This document shows, one piece after another, positions 8,264-15,940 of a stretch of DNA of 64,000 nt. A program made the position numbers and the translations under genes. The notes under the pieces were generated by a model, which had not been told where the DNA came from, searched no databases, and saw nothing but the letters and a program-made list of their open reading frames with translations. This DNA is from Lachnoclostridium phytofermentans. GTDB lineage: Bacteria; Bacillota; Clostridia; Lachnospirales; Lachnospiraceae. Position 1 is the first letter of the stretch, and every line of letters starts with the position of its first letter. Location: NCBI RefSeq assembly GCF_000733755.1, contig NZ_JPOF01000003.1, forward strand, positions 1,032,501 to 1,096,500, written 5' to 3'.

Positions 8264-9091
8264 TTGGATGAGAAAAGTATCAATAAGAAAAACATAAAAT
8301 CATTTACCACAGGAGAATTTGCTAAAAGATTTGGAATAAAAAAAGATACTCTTTATTATTATGATCGAATCGGTTTATTTCATCCAGCTAACGTGGACGA
8401 TAACGACTACCGCTCTTATACCTTTGAACAACTTGATGTCTTTTGGATGATTCAATCCCTAAGAGAGCTGAACTTTCCAATTCAATCATTAAAGCAGTAC
8501 GTGAATTCACCTTCCCCTGAAAAATTAATTGAGCTTTCAAAGGAACAGCTAACGCTAGTGAAAGAAGAGATTAAAAAACTCGAACGAATTGAATGGTTAC
8601 TCAGTAATGTCGTAGCCTATTCCGAGGAAGCACTAAGTGCCTCTTTGGATGAAATTACCTTAAAAATGCTTCCGGAGGAAGCCATCTTATATAGCAATCC
8701 ACTTCCTTTAAGAAACGAACTAACGAATGATGAGTGGTTTAACTTTACAGATCAGTTTTTAAAGGAAGCAGAACTAAAAGGCCCTGCTTATGCAGGTTCT
8801 GTTATAAGTCAAAAAGATCTTGAATTAGGTATTTATGGTAGGGTTGATAGACTTTTTGTCCGGAGAAATGACGCAAAATCGAAAAGAAAGCCGGCAGGAC
8901 TCTATGCAATTACTTACCACAAAGGTCCATTGGCATCAACAAAAGAACTTTATAATTCATTGTTACAAAGGATTAAAGAACAGGGTTTAGCAATATGCGG
9001 TGATGCTTATGAGGAATATCTTCTGGATAAGTTGGCTGTTTCGCATACGGATGAATTTATGATAAAGATAAGTATTGCAGTAACTAATTAG
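8264..9091 (+). CDS. MerR-family regulator with GyrI-like effector domain
   Basis: A 275-aa protein starting at TTG 8264, with AGGAGG 8 nt upstream. Residues 12-80 form the winged-helix MerR DNA-binding domain (TTGEFAKRFGIKKDTLYYYDRIG), followed by a coiled dimerisation helix, and the last 150 residues resemble the GyrI-like / AraC effector-binding fold that binds small hydrophobic ligands (multidrug-sensor type). It is divergent from the amidohydrolase gene, and the shared intergenic promoter has a MerR-type dyad, so it very likely controls that gene and perhaps itself. The inducer is unknown. Confidence 0.85.
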   Translation: MDEKSINKKNIKSFTTGEFAKRFGIKKDTLYYYDRIGLFHPANVDDNDYRSYTFEQLDVFWMIQSLRELNFPIQSLKQYVNSPSPEKLIELSKEQLTLVKEEIKKLERIEWLLSNVVAYSEEALSASLDEITLKMLPEEAILYSNPLPLRNELTNDEWFNFTDQFLKEAELKGPAYAGSVISQKDLELGIYGRVDRLFVRRNDAKSKRKPAGLYAITYHKGPLASTKELYNSLLQRIKEQGLAICGDAYEEYLLDKLAVSHTDEFMIKISIAVTN

Positions 9092-9107
9092 TCTTCGTTA
9101 TTAATGT

Positions 9108-9143
9108 GAAAGCCCCCAAGTTTTTTACACTTAGGGGCTTATC
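9108..9143 (+). terminator. possible terminator hairpin after merR
   Basis: AAGCCCCCAAG and CTTAGGGGCTT form a hairpin 17 nt after the merR stop. The 3' T-tract is weak, so efficiency is uncertain. Confidence 0.45.
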
Positions 9144-9211
9144 TGACTATCGATATTTAGATGCCATTTTGTTAATCCAATGATTTTTTCTATTACTATT
9201 CCATTCTAAAC

Positions 9212-9664
9212 TCATCTAACAAACACTACTTTAAAATCTTCAAAGACAACTGACATATCCTCTGAAAAACTATATCCCAGTTCTTTCCCTTCTTCCACAA
9301 AAAAGTGTTTATGTCCTTTCTGCCAAGACTCTAATGTATCATCTTCACCTTCTCTCTTACAGATATCAAAGGTTATCTGACTAAATGGAGTTATGGTAAC
9401 AGCAGTTGTTTCAATCACACAGCGAGGAACTCCATCCCAATCCGTAACAATGCTATAATCCCCCACTTGCGGTATTCTGGTTCCCTCAATCTCATAAGAA
9501 AGTAAACTACTTGCTGTTGCTTTCTTTTTTCCTGACAGTACAAGTTCCAATAGACTATTGGCTAATTTTTCTGTTAACTCAAAGTGAAAACTTTCAATAT
9601 AGGTTGTCGTGCTCTTTAATTGGTTACATTTTATGAAATCATTCCAGAACTCTTCTAATGTCAT
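9212..9664 (-). CDS. ASCH-domain protein
   Basis: A 150-aa protein. The middle (ELVLSGKKKATASSLLSYE, then QVGDYSIVTDWDG and PRCVIETT) matches the ASCH / PUA-like fold, a beta-barrel thought to bind RNA or nucleotides and sometimes linked to acetylcytidine hydrolysis. The C-terminal KREGEDDTLESWQKGH stretch is typical of this bacterial subgroup. It stands alone, with the merR gene converging on it from the left. It is the last ordinary-looking chromosomal gene before the series of att-like repeats. Biochemical role is not established from sequence. Confidence 0.75.
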   Translation of the reverse strand: MTLEEFWNDFIKCNQLKSTTTYIESFHFELTEKLANSLLELVLSGKKKATASSLLSYEIEGTRIPQVGDYSIVTDWDGVPRCVIETTAVTITPFSQITFDICKREGEDDTLESWQKGHKHFFVEEGKELGYSFSEDMSVVFEDFKVVFVR

Positions 9665-9764
9665 TAAGTACTCCCCTCTATTTGCAATATGTGTTTGCTA
9701 CCCAAAAATCTCTGAGGCTTCACTCTATTTAATTAAAGATTTCTATTCCATACTCTTTTCTCAT

Positions 9765-9797
9765 AAGGGTTTGTAATGATTTGATTATTATCTCTTT
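9765..9797. repeat. 33-bp direct repeat, copy 1, with rpsI-end-like core (degenerate att A)
   Basis: These 33 bp are identical to 11440-11472. The last 10 bases (TTATCTCTTT) match the complement of the rpsI 3' end. After the core, GTTTGAGAG also matches the C site at 12694-12703. I read it as the oldest attL-like scar. The gap 9665-9998 holds this repeat and no gene. Confidence 0.6.
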
Positions 9798-9998
9798 TTC
9801 AACCGTTTGAGAGTTTGAAAAGCCCGAGAATGCGGGTTTGTAGTGTTCATTGTTGCACATGCGTTTCACACCTACGACTTTTTATTGCGTCTCAGGACGT
9901 TTTAATTTCTCTAAAGTTGGCTCCGCTCAAAGTGGTAAGTGTAAATTCATAACTCTCATTTTTCATTATCCTCCACTACATTTTGGCAATCTCTATGA

Positions 9999-10898
9999 TT
10001 AATCGTAACAAAAGTCTCTCATTATCTTCAAAACCTCTTTCGACCAAAAAGCATTTCCGCTATGATTCACATCCTCCAGTTCATAATATACAACGTTCTT
10101 TTTCTTATCTTTTAATAGTTTATACAATTTTCTACTATGTTCCACTGATACCACGCCATCCTTATCTCCATGTAATAACAACACTGGTGGCAATACTACT
10201 TCATCTTTAACATATGCTGCACATGATGCCTTTTTTGCAATCTCTGAATTTTCATCTATGTATTCCACTCCAAGCAATTCTGCTGAAGGTTCTTTCTTCA
10301 TCCACGGTGGTAGCCCCTCTTTTTGGCACAATATCAAATCTGATGGGGCTGCTTGTGCGATAACGCCACTTATTTTGTAATCTTTCATACCTACCATTTC
10401 TGGAACCCACAACCCATTCGCTTTGCTAAATGCTGTCATCAATGCAATATGCGCTCCTGCAGAATGTCCAGCCACAAATAATTGTAATGGATCTATATGA
10501 AATTTATCTGCATTTTCAATTAAATAGTTTGCTGCACGGTGTAAATCTTCAATCGGGGCTGGAAATAATGCAATATCAGACTCTCGATGCTGAACCATTG
10601 CTACCACAATACCACACTCTGCCAATTTTGATATCTTTGGTATATCATTATACATTTCTTGTCTATGCCACGCAGCACCAGGAATATATAAAACAACTGG
10701 ATATCTAATTTCCTCTTCCCATTCTCCTCGATACGGTACGAATATCTGAAGTTTTCGTTGCAATCCATCAACATTACTGTATATTTCGTCTGGTGCATAT
10801 AGCCATTCCGTCTCATCATATGTAACTGATATTTTTTTCAATATTTTGTCCTCCTTTAAATTCTCCCTTAACCTATGTGCCCATTTCATATTTTCCAT
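9999..10898 (-). CDS. alpha/beta-hydrolase, esterase/lipase-like
   Basis: A 299-aa cytoplasmic alpha/beta-hydrolase of the carboxylesterase type. VVLYIPGAAWHRQ near residue 68 is the oxyanion-hole strand (HGGG position, here PGAA), GHSAGA near residue 145 is the nucleophile elbow with the catalytic serine, HGDKDGVV supplies the acid and DVNHSGN the histidine. No signal peptide is visible. It lies between two identical 33-bp att-like repeats, so it may be cargo of an older rpsI-targeting element. The natural ester substrate is unknown. Confidence 0.8.
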   Translation of the reverse strand: MENMKWAHRLRENLKEDKILKKISVTYDETEWLYAPDEIYSNVDGLQRKLQIFVPYRGEWEEEIRYPVVLYIPGAAWHRQEMYNDIPKISKLAECGIVVAMVQHRESDIALFPAPIEDLHRAANYLIENADKFHIDPLQLFVAGHSAGAHIALMTAFSKANGLWVPEMVGMKDYKISGVIAQAAPSDLILCQKEGLPPWMKKEPSAELLGVEYIDENSEIAKKASCAAYVKDEVVLPPVLLLHGDKDGVVSVEHSRKLYKLLKDKKKNVVYYELEDVNHSGNAFWSKEVLKIMRDFCYD

Positions 10899-11232
10899 AA
10901 TATTCTCTTATCTTGTTCTATATCGGATATATATCCAAATCATATATTTATGAAATATTATATCTCATTCAAATACAATTTTCTATAAACTTGTAGTTTA
11001 ATCTAACATGCACAGTAAATTTCAACACATATAAAAATATTTTTGTTGTTTGATATTTTAAGTAAACATAATTCTAGAATTATCGAGGGAGATAGAACTG
11101 TAATAGTTGCAGAGAAAGAGGGTTGTATGAAAGGACTTATGTATACAGTAAAACTGGTATAATTTTACCTGAAAAAATGATAAACTTAAAAATAGTAAAT
11201 AGACAAATCGAAATTTGTGGAAGAAAATATGT

Positions 11233-11413
11233 ATGAGAAAAATAGTTTTATATATTGCTATGAGTCTTGATGGTTATATAAGCCCATCTGATTGATGAAA
11301 TCACTATTTCGGTTTTTCCTACACTTCTAGGGAATGGAACCCCTCTATTTGAAACTTTCGATGTCGAACAAAAGCTAGAGCTTATTTCCACAAGGAATTA
11401 TAATGGGATTTAA
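11233..11413 (+). pseudogene. remnant of a RibD/dihydrofolate-reductase-like gene
   Basis: The 5' end encodes MRKIVLYIAMSLDGYISPSD and then TGA; overlapping it in another frame, LIDEITISVFPTLLGNGTPLFE continues to a stop at 11413. These are the first and last conserved blocks of the RibD C-terminal / dihydrofolate-reductase-like family (normally about 180 aa), so roughly 100 codons in the middle have been deleted. A weak GGAAG site precedes the ATG. It is non-functional. It lies in the gap 10899-11573, whose left part (10899-11232) is AT-rich with no gene. Confidence 0.75.
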
Positions 11414-11439
11414 AAAACCCCTGCAAACGTATTGTTAAC

Positions 11440-11474
11440 AAGGGTTTGTAATGATTTGATTATTATCTCTTTGA
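11440..11474. repeat. 33-bp direct repeat, copy 2, and attL-like core B
   Basis: Positions 11440-11472 are identical to 9765-9797. The core TTATCTCTTTGA (11463-11474) matches the complement of the rpsI end at 22661-22672 in 11 of 12 bases. GTTAGTTAC follows at 11528-11536 on the inner side, at nearly the same distance as at the 12678 site. Confidence 0.65.
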
Positions 11475-11573
11475 CAGCTCTCCCCGAACTGTAGAACCGC
11501 ATGAACGCTAGATTATTTAGTATCGATGTTAGTTACTTGTGTTTTACCCTCTATTTCAGGACTTCTTAATACA

Positions 11574-12497
11574 CTACTCTTCTAAGAAATATTCTAATAA
11601 TTCCTTGTACCGATCTTGCGCTGAACAGCAAGTATCTATAAGATATCCTCTGTCCTCCGAAAATTCCTTTAATCCCCTATAATAAAATAATTTATGTTGC
11701 TCATCAATAATAAACGGATCTATTCCATTTTTTAAACACTCTTTAAAAATAATCATCCGTCCAACTCTTCCATTTCCATCTTGAAACGGATGAATTGTTT
11801 CAAAATTATAATGAAATTCTATGATATCCTCAAATTTTATTTTGGAGATTTGATTATAATTAATTAGCAATTTAGCCATTTCACCTTTTACTTTTGAAGG
11901 TGCAACTGTTTTTTGATCTCCAATCATATTTGCCTTCTTTTTATAGTCACCCACATTAAACCACTCTTTTCTACTATCCGAAGTATTATTTTTCAATATT
12001 TTGTGAAAATCTTTTATAGTATCTTCTGATAATTTCTGATCTGCTATATCTAACATATAATCAAAGCACTGAAAATGATTTATTGTTTCTATGATATCAT
12101 CAATTGAAGCCGTTTCCTCTTTCTCCATAGCAATTGTATTTGTTTCATAAATATATCTAGTCTGGTCTTCTGACAGTTTACTACCTTCAATACGATTTGA
12201 ATTATACGCTAATTTAACTTGTGTTTGATGATACAACCCCCCCTTTAACTTCATACCTTTTTCTTCTCTAAGCAAATTAAGTAATCGATTATCAGTAGTG
12301 TTACTCATCTCAATAATATCTCCCGGTTGGCAATTTAATGTTTTGCAAATGTCACCAATAATTTTTATTGAAACATTCTCGTTCTTTGAAAGTTTTGCCA
12401 TTGTAGTTGATGACATTCCTATACGTTTTTGCAGCTCGGTCTTAGAAATTTTTTTTTCTGAAAGCAATTGAAATAGCTTTGTATACTGAATCGGCAT
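11574..12497 (-). CDS. Fic-domain protein with N-terminal HTH
   Basis: About 307 aa from ATG 12497 (GGAG 9 nt upstream). Residues 1-65 are an XRE-like helix-turn-helix (SKTELQKRIGMSSTTMAKLSK). The inhibitory alpha-helix motif SNRIEG follows at about residue 100, and the Fic core HPFQDGNGRVGR lies near residue 232, with the catalytic histidine and ATP-anion glycine loop intact. Fic enzymes transfer AMP to protein side chains and many are toxins or self-regulated modifiers; an N-terminal inhibitory helix makes this a class II enzyme. The HTH suggests autoregulation. It is the only gene between two attL-like sites, so it is probably cargo left by an earlier element. Confidence 0.85.
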   Translation of the reverse strand: MPIQYTKLFQLLSEKKISKTELQKRIGMSSTTMAKLSKNENVSIKIIGDICKTLNCQPGDIIEMSNTTDNRLLNLLREEKGMKLKGGLYHQTQVKLAYNSNRIEGSKLSEDQTRYIYETNTIAMEKEETASIDDIIETINHFQCFDYMLDIADQKLSEDTIKDFHKILKNNTSDSRKEWFNVGDYKKKANMIGDQKTVAPSKVKGEMAKLLINYNQISKIKFEDIIEFHYNFETIHPFQDGNGRVGRMIIFKECLKNGIDPFIIDEQHKLFYYRGLKEFSEDRGYLIDTCCSAQDRYKELLEYFLEE

Positions 12498-12593
12498 ATA
12501 ATCACACTCCTTTTTATTAGTATAACACATTTCTTTACTATTATAAAGATACTTAACATTTTCTTTGCATTTATAAACTTTTTTTTGTACAAT

Positions 12594-12631
12594 TCAAAAA
12601 AACCTCCCAAGACAAAAGTCCTGAGAGGTTC
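12594..12631 (-). terminator. rho-independent terminator
   Basis: On the minus strand AACCTCTCAGGAC-TTTT-GTCTTGGGAGGTT is followed by seven T. It would end transcripts leaving the element through the 12678 att site and so insulate the Fic gene from the cargo operon. Confidence 0.75.
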
Positions 12632-12677
12632 TGAATCGTATAGAATTGTAATATGTTGTCCTGCGTTGTAGTAGTCC

Positions 12678-12689
12678 CTATCTCTTTGA
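12678..12689. repeat. attL core of the integrated element (site C)
   Basis: CTATCTCTTTGA is identical to 22661-22672 at the end of rpsI, and the next seven bases match in five positions. Inside the element GTTAGTTAC follows at 12743-12751, mirrored by the GTTAGTTA copies at 22541-22570 near the right end, which look like integrase arm sites. Confidence 0.75.
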
Positions 12690-12796
12690 TAGCTGTTTGA
12701 GAGCTGTAGAACCGCATGAATGCTGGATTGTTTGAGTAGAGTGTTAGTTACGTGTTTGTTACCTAATAAATTTCAGTACTCTTCACTACTCCACAA

Positions 12797-13021
12797 TTAA
12801 AAGTCTCTCAATTCTTGCTCAATATTATTTCTTGCATTTGCTAATATTAACATTTGTTCTTCGGCTTCTTCTCTGCTAAAATATTCCTCCGCAAATTTGT
12901 ATCTTCGATTTATTCTAACACAATATTTATCTTTAACATTTTCAACCTTCATATCAAAATTAATATCTAACATATCTTTAACAACCAAATTGTTTTTTTC
13001 ATCTCTTAATGTTAATAGCAT
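12797..13021 (-). CDS. small protein of unknown function, last gene of the cargo operon
   Basis: A 74-aa protein, not recognised. It is acidic and mostly beta then alpha (CVRINRRYKFAEEYFSREEAEEQMLILANARNNIE). It overlaps the end of the preceding gene by 23 nt, pointing to translational coupling with the DUF3791-like protein and the ADP-ribosyltransferase-like protein before it. A small partner in third position after a toxin-like enzyme could be an antitoxin or adaptor; that is inference from position only. It lies 46 nt from the arm-site repeat of the attL end. Confidence 0.6.
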   Translation of the reverse strand: MLLTLRDEKNNLVVKDMLDINFDMKVENVKDKYCVRINRRYKFAEEYFSREEAEEQMLILANARNNIEQELRDF

Positions 13022-13427
13022 CTTCCATCCTCCTTACATTTACCATATTTTGTTGTTTTTCTTTCAACATTTCTTTTTGCTTTCGTTTTAGTTTACTTAC
13101 AGATTTATTTTTTAATACAACATTTGCTACACCAAATTGTATGTTACTATCTTTCATGTTTTTTTCAGATTCAGATAATACATTTAATGACTGTTTGATT
13201 TTATCCTTTAAATCTTTGTGGTTGATTTCCCCTTCAGAAGATGTTTCTACAAATACTTCATACAAATTTGCTGTTTGTTGTTCATATATTGTTTTCATAT
13301 CATTATGCCTAATTGCTTTACCTACTTTTGTACCTAATATGACTTTCTTTGATTCTTGTATGGGCACATTTGTAATATTAGAATACATCATTGCTAATTG
13401 GTTTATTCTTTTATCATTATTCATCAT
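12999..13427 (-). CDS. DUF3791-like protein, partner of the ADP-ribosyltransferase-like gene
   Basis: About 142 aa from the double ATG at 13427 (GGAGG 6 nt upstream), 1 nt after the stop of the previous gene. The N-terminal half (INQLAMMYSNITNVPIQESKKVILGTKV, abbreviated here by its ends INQLAMM and GTKV) resembles the small DUF3791 family, whose genes often accompany DUF3990 genes. The C-terminal half is highly basic and coiled (SKLKRKQKEMLKEKQQ). I infer a chaperone or antitoxin role for the neighbouring ART-like protein. Similarity is weak and by eye. Confidence 0.5.
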   Translation of the reverse strand: MMNNDKRINQLAMMYSNITNVPIQESKKVILGTKVGKAIRHNDMKTIYEQQTANLYEVFVETSSEGEINHKDLKDKIKQSLNVLSESEKNMKDSNIQFGVANVVLKNKSVSKLKRKQKEMLKEKQQNMVNVRRMEDAINIKR

Positions 13428-13428
13428 T

Positions 13429-13956
13429 CTATGCCTCCATCTTCCATATACCGTCCTCTTTTTTAAAATCAAATTTTTGTATTAACTCCAAACATTTTAG
13501 AGAACTTTTACTTCTAAAACAAAATTGATCACCTTTATCTTTATTCCATTTTATTTTATCAATAACCGATGTAAACGGAACACTTTTATTCTTATACTTT
13601 ATAAGAATTTCTGATATATCCTGATATCTATTATCGGCTATTCTATCATATATTATATCATAATCAGGGTATTCTCCATCAATTCTGGACTTAGTAATTA
13701 TATTAACCCACTCTTCATCATAATTAAGCAATTCTAAAATATTTAGCCCATTCATTTCATTTTTGTTAACCTGATATGCATAAATGTAACATTTTAGGGA
13801 ACCTTTTTTTTGAGCCCACTGCTGTGCCTGAGACAAATTTGACGTTAAATAATAGCCATTACCATAGTCTTTATAAGGTTTCGCAAACGATAAATCAATA
13901 TCTTTAAATTCTACACTTGAACCATGATAGAGCCTATTGATTGCTTCTAGTTTCAT
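13429..13956 (-). CDS. DUF3990-like ADP-ribosyltransferase-fold protein
   Basis: A 175-aa protein. RLYHGSSVEF at residues 8-17, KDYGNGYYLTSNLSQAQQWA around 28-50 and DQFCFRSKSSLKCL around 143-156 follow the order of the three core blocks of ART-fold enzymes: the H/R block, the YY-STS block and the last E/Q block, here Q. This pattern is that of DUF3990, which groups with ADP-ribosyltransferase toxins. It should transfer ADP-ribose from NAD to an unknown target. Two small genes follow without gaps, as in toxin modules. It sits in the HEPN-ParA cargo operon of the mobile element. Confidence 0.7.
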   Translation of the reverse strand: MKLEAINRLYHGSSVEFKDIDLSFAKPYKDYGNGYYLTSNLSQAQQWAQKKGSLKCYIYAYQVNKNEMNGLNILELLNYDEEWVNIITKSRIDGEYPDYDIIYDRIADNRYQDISEILIKYKNKSVPFTSVIDKIKWNKDKGDQFCFRSKSSLKCLELIQKFDFKKEDGIWKMEA

Positions 13957-13977
13957 TTTTTCACCTCGTATGTACTC

Positions 13978-14679
13978 CTACTTGTTTACCAAATATAATA
14001 AATCCAAGCATTCCTCGCCCAACAAATAACAGAAAACTGATTTCTGTCTATGAAAACATCCACTAATACTTTCTCCGTATTCATTAATTAGCATTTTATC
14101 ATATATTTTAAAAATTTTACGTATTCGTTCAAAATATTTGTTCAAATCCTTTATACTTTTATTATCAAATATATAATCATCAAAAACATATGCCAAACAA
14201 TTATCTAAAATATCTCCACCATGAATATAACCACACGAAGTCACATATTCGCTTTTAATAAGAGAATAATCATCATCTGAAAAAGTAAATAAAAATGTCT
14301 TTTCTTTCAAGCTTGAAAACAAATTTTCAGTAACATGATCTTCCTCTACTGTTTTTCTCATTACCGCACGAGTAAAATTCTCAATTATTGATCTTTCATT
14401 GACATAAACATATCTAATCTCATTTTTTATAAGACTAATTATATAGTAATATAAATCAGATATAATAACCTTGAAAAAATATTTTTTCCCCATTCCAAGA
14501 TACAGGTACTTAAAAAAAATTATATGTTTTGAAATAAAAACGAAAAAATCTTTCTCATTTTGGTCAATATTTTTTTCATATGTAGAAGCTAATTCTTCTA
14601 ATTTATCAATAAATATTTTTATATTAGCTTTAATTAACTTAACTTCTGAATAAGTCATATCATCCATTATTTTATCCAT
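13978..14679 (-). CDS. unknown helical protein in the cargo operon
   Basis: A 233-aa protein, not recognised. It is strongly alpha-helical. The pattern RSIIENFTRAVMR near residue 105 followed about 60 residues later by SEYVTSCGYIHGG recalls the R-x-x-I-E ... S-x-Y-V-H-G course of some HEPN-like abortive-infection proteins, but the match is only by eye. No membrane segment or signal peptide is clear. It overlaps the upstream 124-aa gene by 13 nt, so the two are probably co-translated. It could be a third HEPN-type component of the operon or a scaffold. Confidence 0.55.
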   Translation of the reverse strand: MDKIMDDMTYSEVKLIKANIKIFIDKLEELASTYEKNIDQNEKDFFVFISKHIIFFKYLYLGMGKKYFFKVIISDLYYYIISLIKNEIRYVYVNERSIIENFTRAVMRKTVEEDHVTENLFSSLKEKTFLFTFSDDDYSLIKSEYVTSCGYIHGGDILDNCLAYVFDDYIFDNKSIKDLNKYFERIRKIFKIYDKMLINEYGESISGCFHRQKSVFCYLLGEECLDLLYLVNK

Positions 14680-15014
14680 CCATTAAATTCATTTTTCTTA
14701 TCCATAAATCCTTCATTAGTTTTAATTTTTTCTATCTGAACATTAATAAAATCCAATAGTTCTTTCTTATATTCTATTTTTTCATCAGAAACAACAATTT
14801 TTTTAACAATTTTAGAAACTATCATAGTTCTAGATTTCATAATATAATTCTTAAATTCCAGTCCAAACACCAGCCTTAAAAATTCTTCGATATCCCTATT
14901 TTTAGGGAATAATGTTTTGGAAAAAAGCATCTCAGCTACTATTCCTGCCAATTTATACTTAGGTACATTTTTATTTTTCAATTCATTACGGAAAAGTATT
15001 AAGTCATTATACAT
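14667..15014 (-). CDS. small protein between ParA and the helical protein
   Basis: About 115 aa from ATG 15014, which has GGAG 9 nt upstream inside the end of the ParA gene. Not recognised. The N-terminal half (LFRNELKNKNVPKYKLAGI) is compact and helical; the C-terminal half is a charged helix. It follows parA at 4 nt, the usual place of a ParB-like or adaptor partner, but I see no ParB motif. It could equally be a link between the ATPase and the effector proteins of the operon. Confidence 0.55.
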   Translation of the reverse strand: MYNDLILFRNELKNKNVPKYKLAGIVAEMLFSKTLFPKNRDIEEFLRLVFGLEFKNYIMKSRTMIVSKIVKKIVVSDEKIEYKKELLDFINVQIEKIKTNEGFMDKKNEFNGWIK

Positions 15015-15018
15015 TATT

Positions 15019-15885
15019 TCACTCTCCTTCAATATTATCGTTATCGATCTTTTCAACTAATTCTAAACTAATTGCCTCAATATCTTCCCTAGATGCTTTA
15101 TATTTAGTAGGTATAGTTCCTGACATACCATATTGTATGTTATTAACTATTGAACTAGAAGAATTAAAAATATCAATATCGTTAACTGCTTTTTTGCTTT
15201 CAAAACTTGTTCTAATACTGTCTTGTTTTACCGAAGTAATATTATTGACCATAGTATATACCAATCCAATACACTTTAATTTTATACGTTCTTCACGAAT
15301 TAAATTTCCAACAGCCTTTTGTAAAGAATCAATTCCAACAATTGAATATCTATCAATTCGATTTGGAACTAAATAATAATCCGACGCCATCAATGCACTA
15401 TCAGTATAGATGGTTAACGTAGGAGGGCAATCTATAATAATATATTCATATTTATCACGTAACTTGTTATCATCAATGAAATTTCTAATTCTTTTTACAA
15501 ACGTATGATCGCTAACCTTATTAACCAATACCAAGTTTAAATCTCCGCATAAAATATCTAAATTAGCCTTCAAATTTATAATTAATTGTTCTGCATTAGG
15601 CGTTGAATATGAATGCATCATATCTGTTTGCGGTGTAAATAATTTATATATAGTCTTAGAATATGGAAGCACTTTTTCACTATAATAGTTCTGTTCACTA
15701 TCAGGATCTTCATATCCTTTTGACTTATAATAATCCAACAATGCCTGTGTACAATTAAATTGTGGATCTGCATCAATAATCAATACCGTTTTCCCTATTT
15801 CAGCCAAATAATCCGCTATCCCTATACTCAATGTTGTCTTTCCAACTCCACCCTTCATATTAATCACAGATATTACGTACCCCAT
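15019..15885 (-). CDS. ParA-family ATPase
   Basis: About 288 aa from ATG 15885 (GGAGG 8 nt upstream). The deviant Walker A KGGVGKTT lies at residues 11-18, DADPQFN near 38 is the A' box, and YIIIDCPPTL near 150 is Walker B. The protein lacks the N-terminal HTH of P1-type ParA, so it is of the shorter Soj/ParA or MinD-like kind. Two roles fit: stabilising the excised circular element, or acting as a signalling ATPase in a defence system with the HEPN protein just upstream (41-nt stop-to-start gap). Its place inside a cargo operon, far from the replication ATPase gene, favours the second idea. Confidence 0.85.
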   Translation of the reverse strand: MGYVISVINMKGGVGKTTLSIGIADYLAEIGKTVLIIDADPQFNCTQALLDYYKSKGYEDPDSEQNYYSEKVLPYSKTIYKLFTPQTDMMHSYSTPNAEQLIINLKANLDILCGDLNLVLVNKVSDHTFVKRIRNFIDDNKLRDKYEYIIIDCPPTLTIYTDSALMASDYYLVPNRIDRYSIVGIDSLQKAVGNLIREERIKLKCIGLVYTMVNNITSVKQDSIRTSFESKKAVNDIDIFNSSSSIVNNIQYGMSGTIPTKYKASREDIEAISLELVEKIDNDNIEGE

Positions 15886-15940
15886 GCTTTTTTCCTCCAC
15901 TAGTTAACTTTTTTATTTTCTTGCATATACTTAACAGTAA

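Larger units (their letters stand above)
9765..12689. mobile_element. remnants of earlier elements stacked at the rpsI site
   Basis: Three att-like sites (9765-9797, 11440-11474, 12678-12689) divide this stretch into two pieces. The first carries an esterase gene and a decayed reductase gene; the second carries a Fic gene. Neither has integrase or transfer genes. Sites at about 11463 and 12678 share the core, a 15-bp identical block (11491-11505 and 12706-12720) and GTTAGTTAC further right, as expected for left ends of sister elements. The simplest reading is successive insertions at the rpsI end followed by deletion of most of the older elements. Confidence 0.5.

Noticed and set aside
13009-13485. 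158-codon plus-strand hydrophobic ORF
   Set aside because: Antisense shadow of the DUF3791-like gene; no ribosome site and hydrophobicity stems from the complement of lysine-rich codons.
15019-15885. Element replication/partition module as sole role of ParA
   Set aside because: Not excluded, but no ParB or centromere-like repeats are near and the gene is embedded in the HEPN operon, so it was not used as the primary call.
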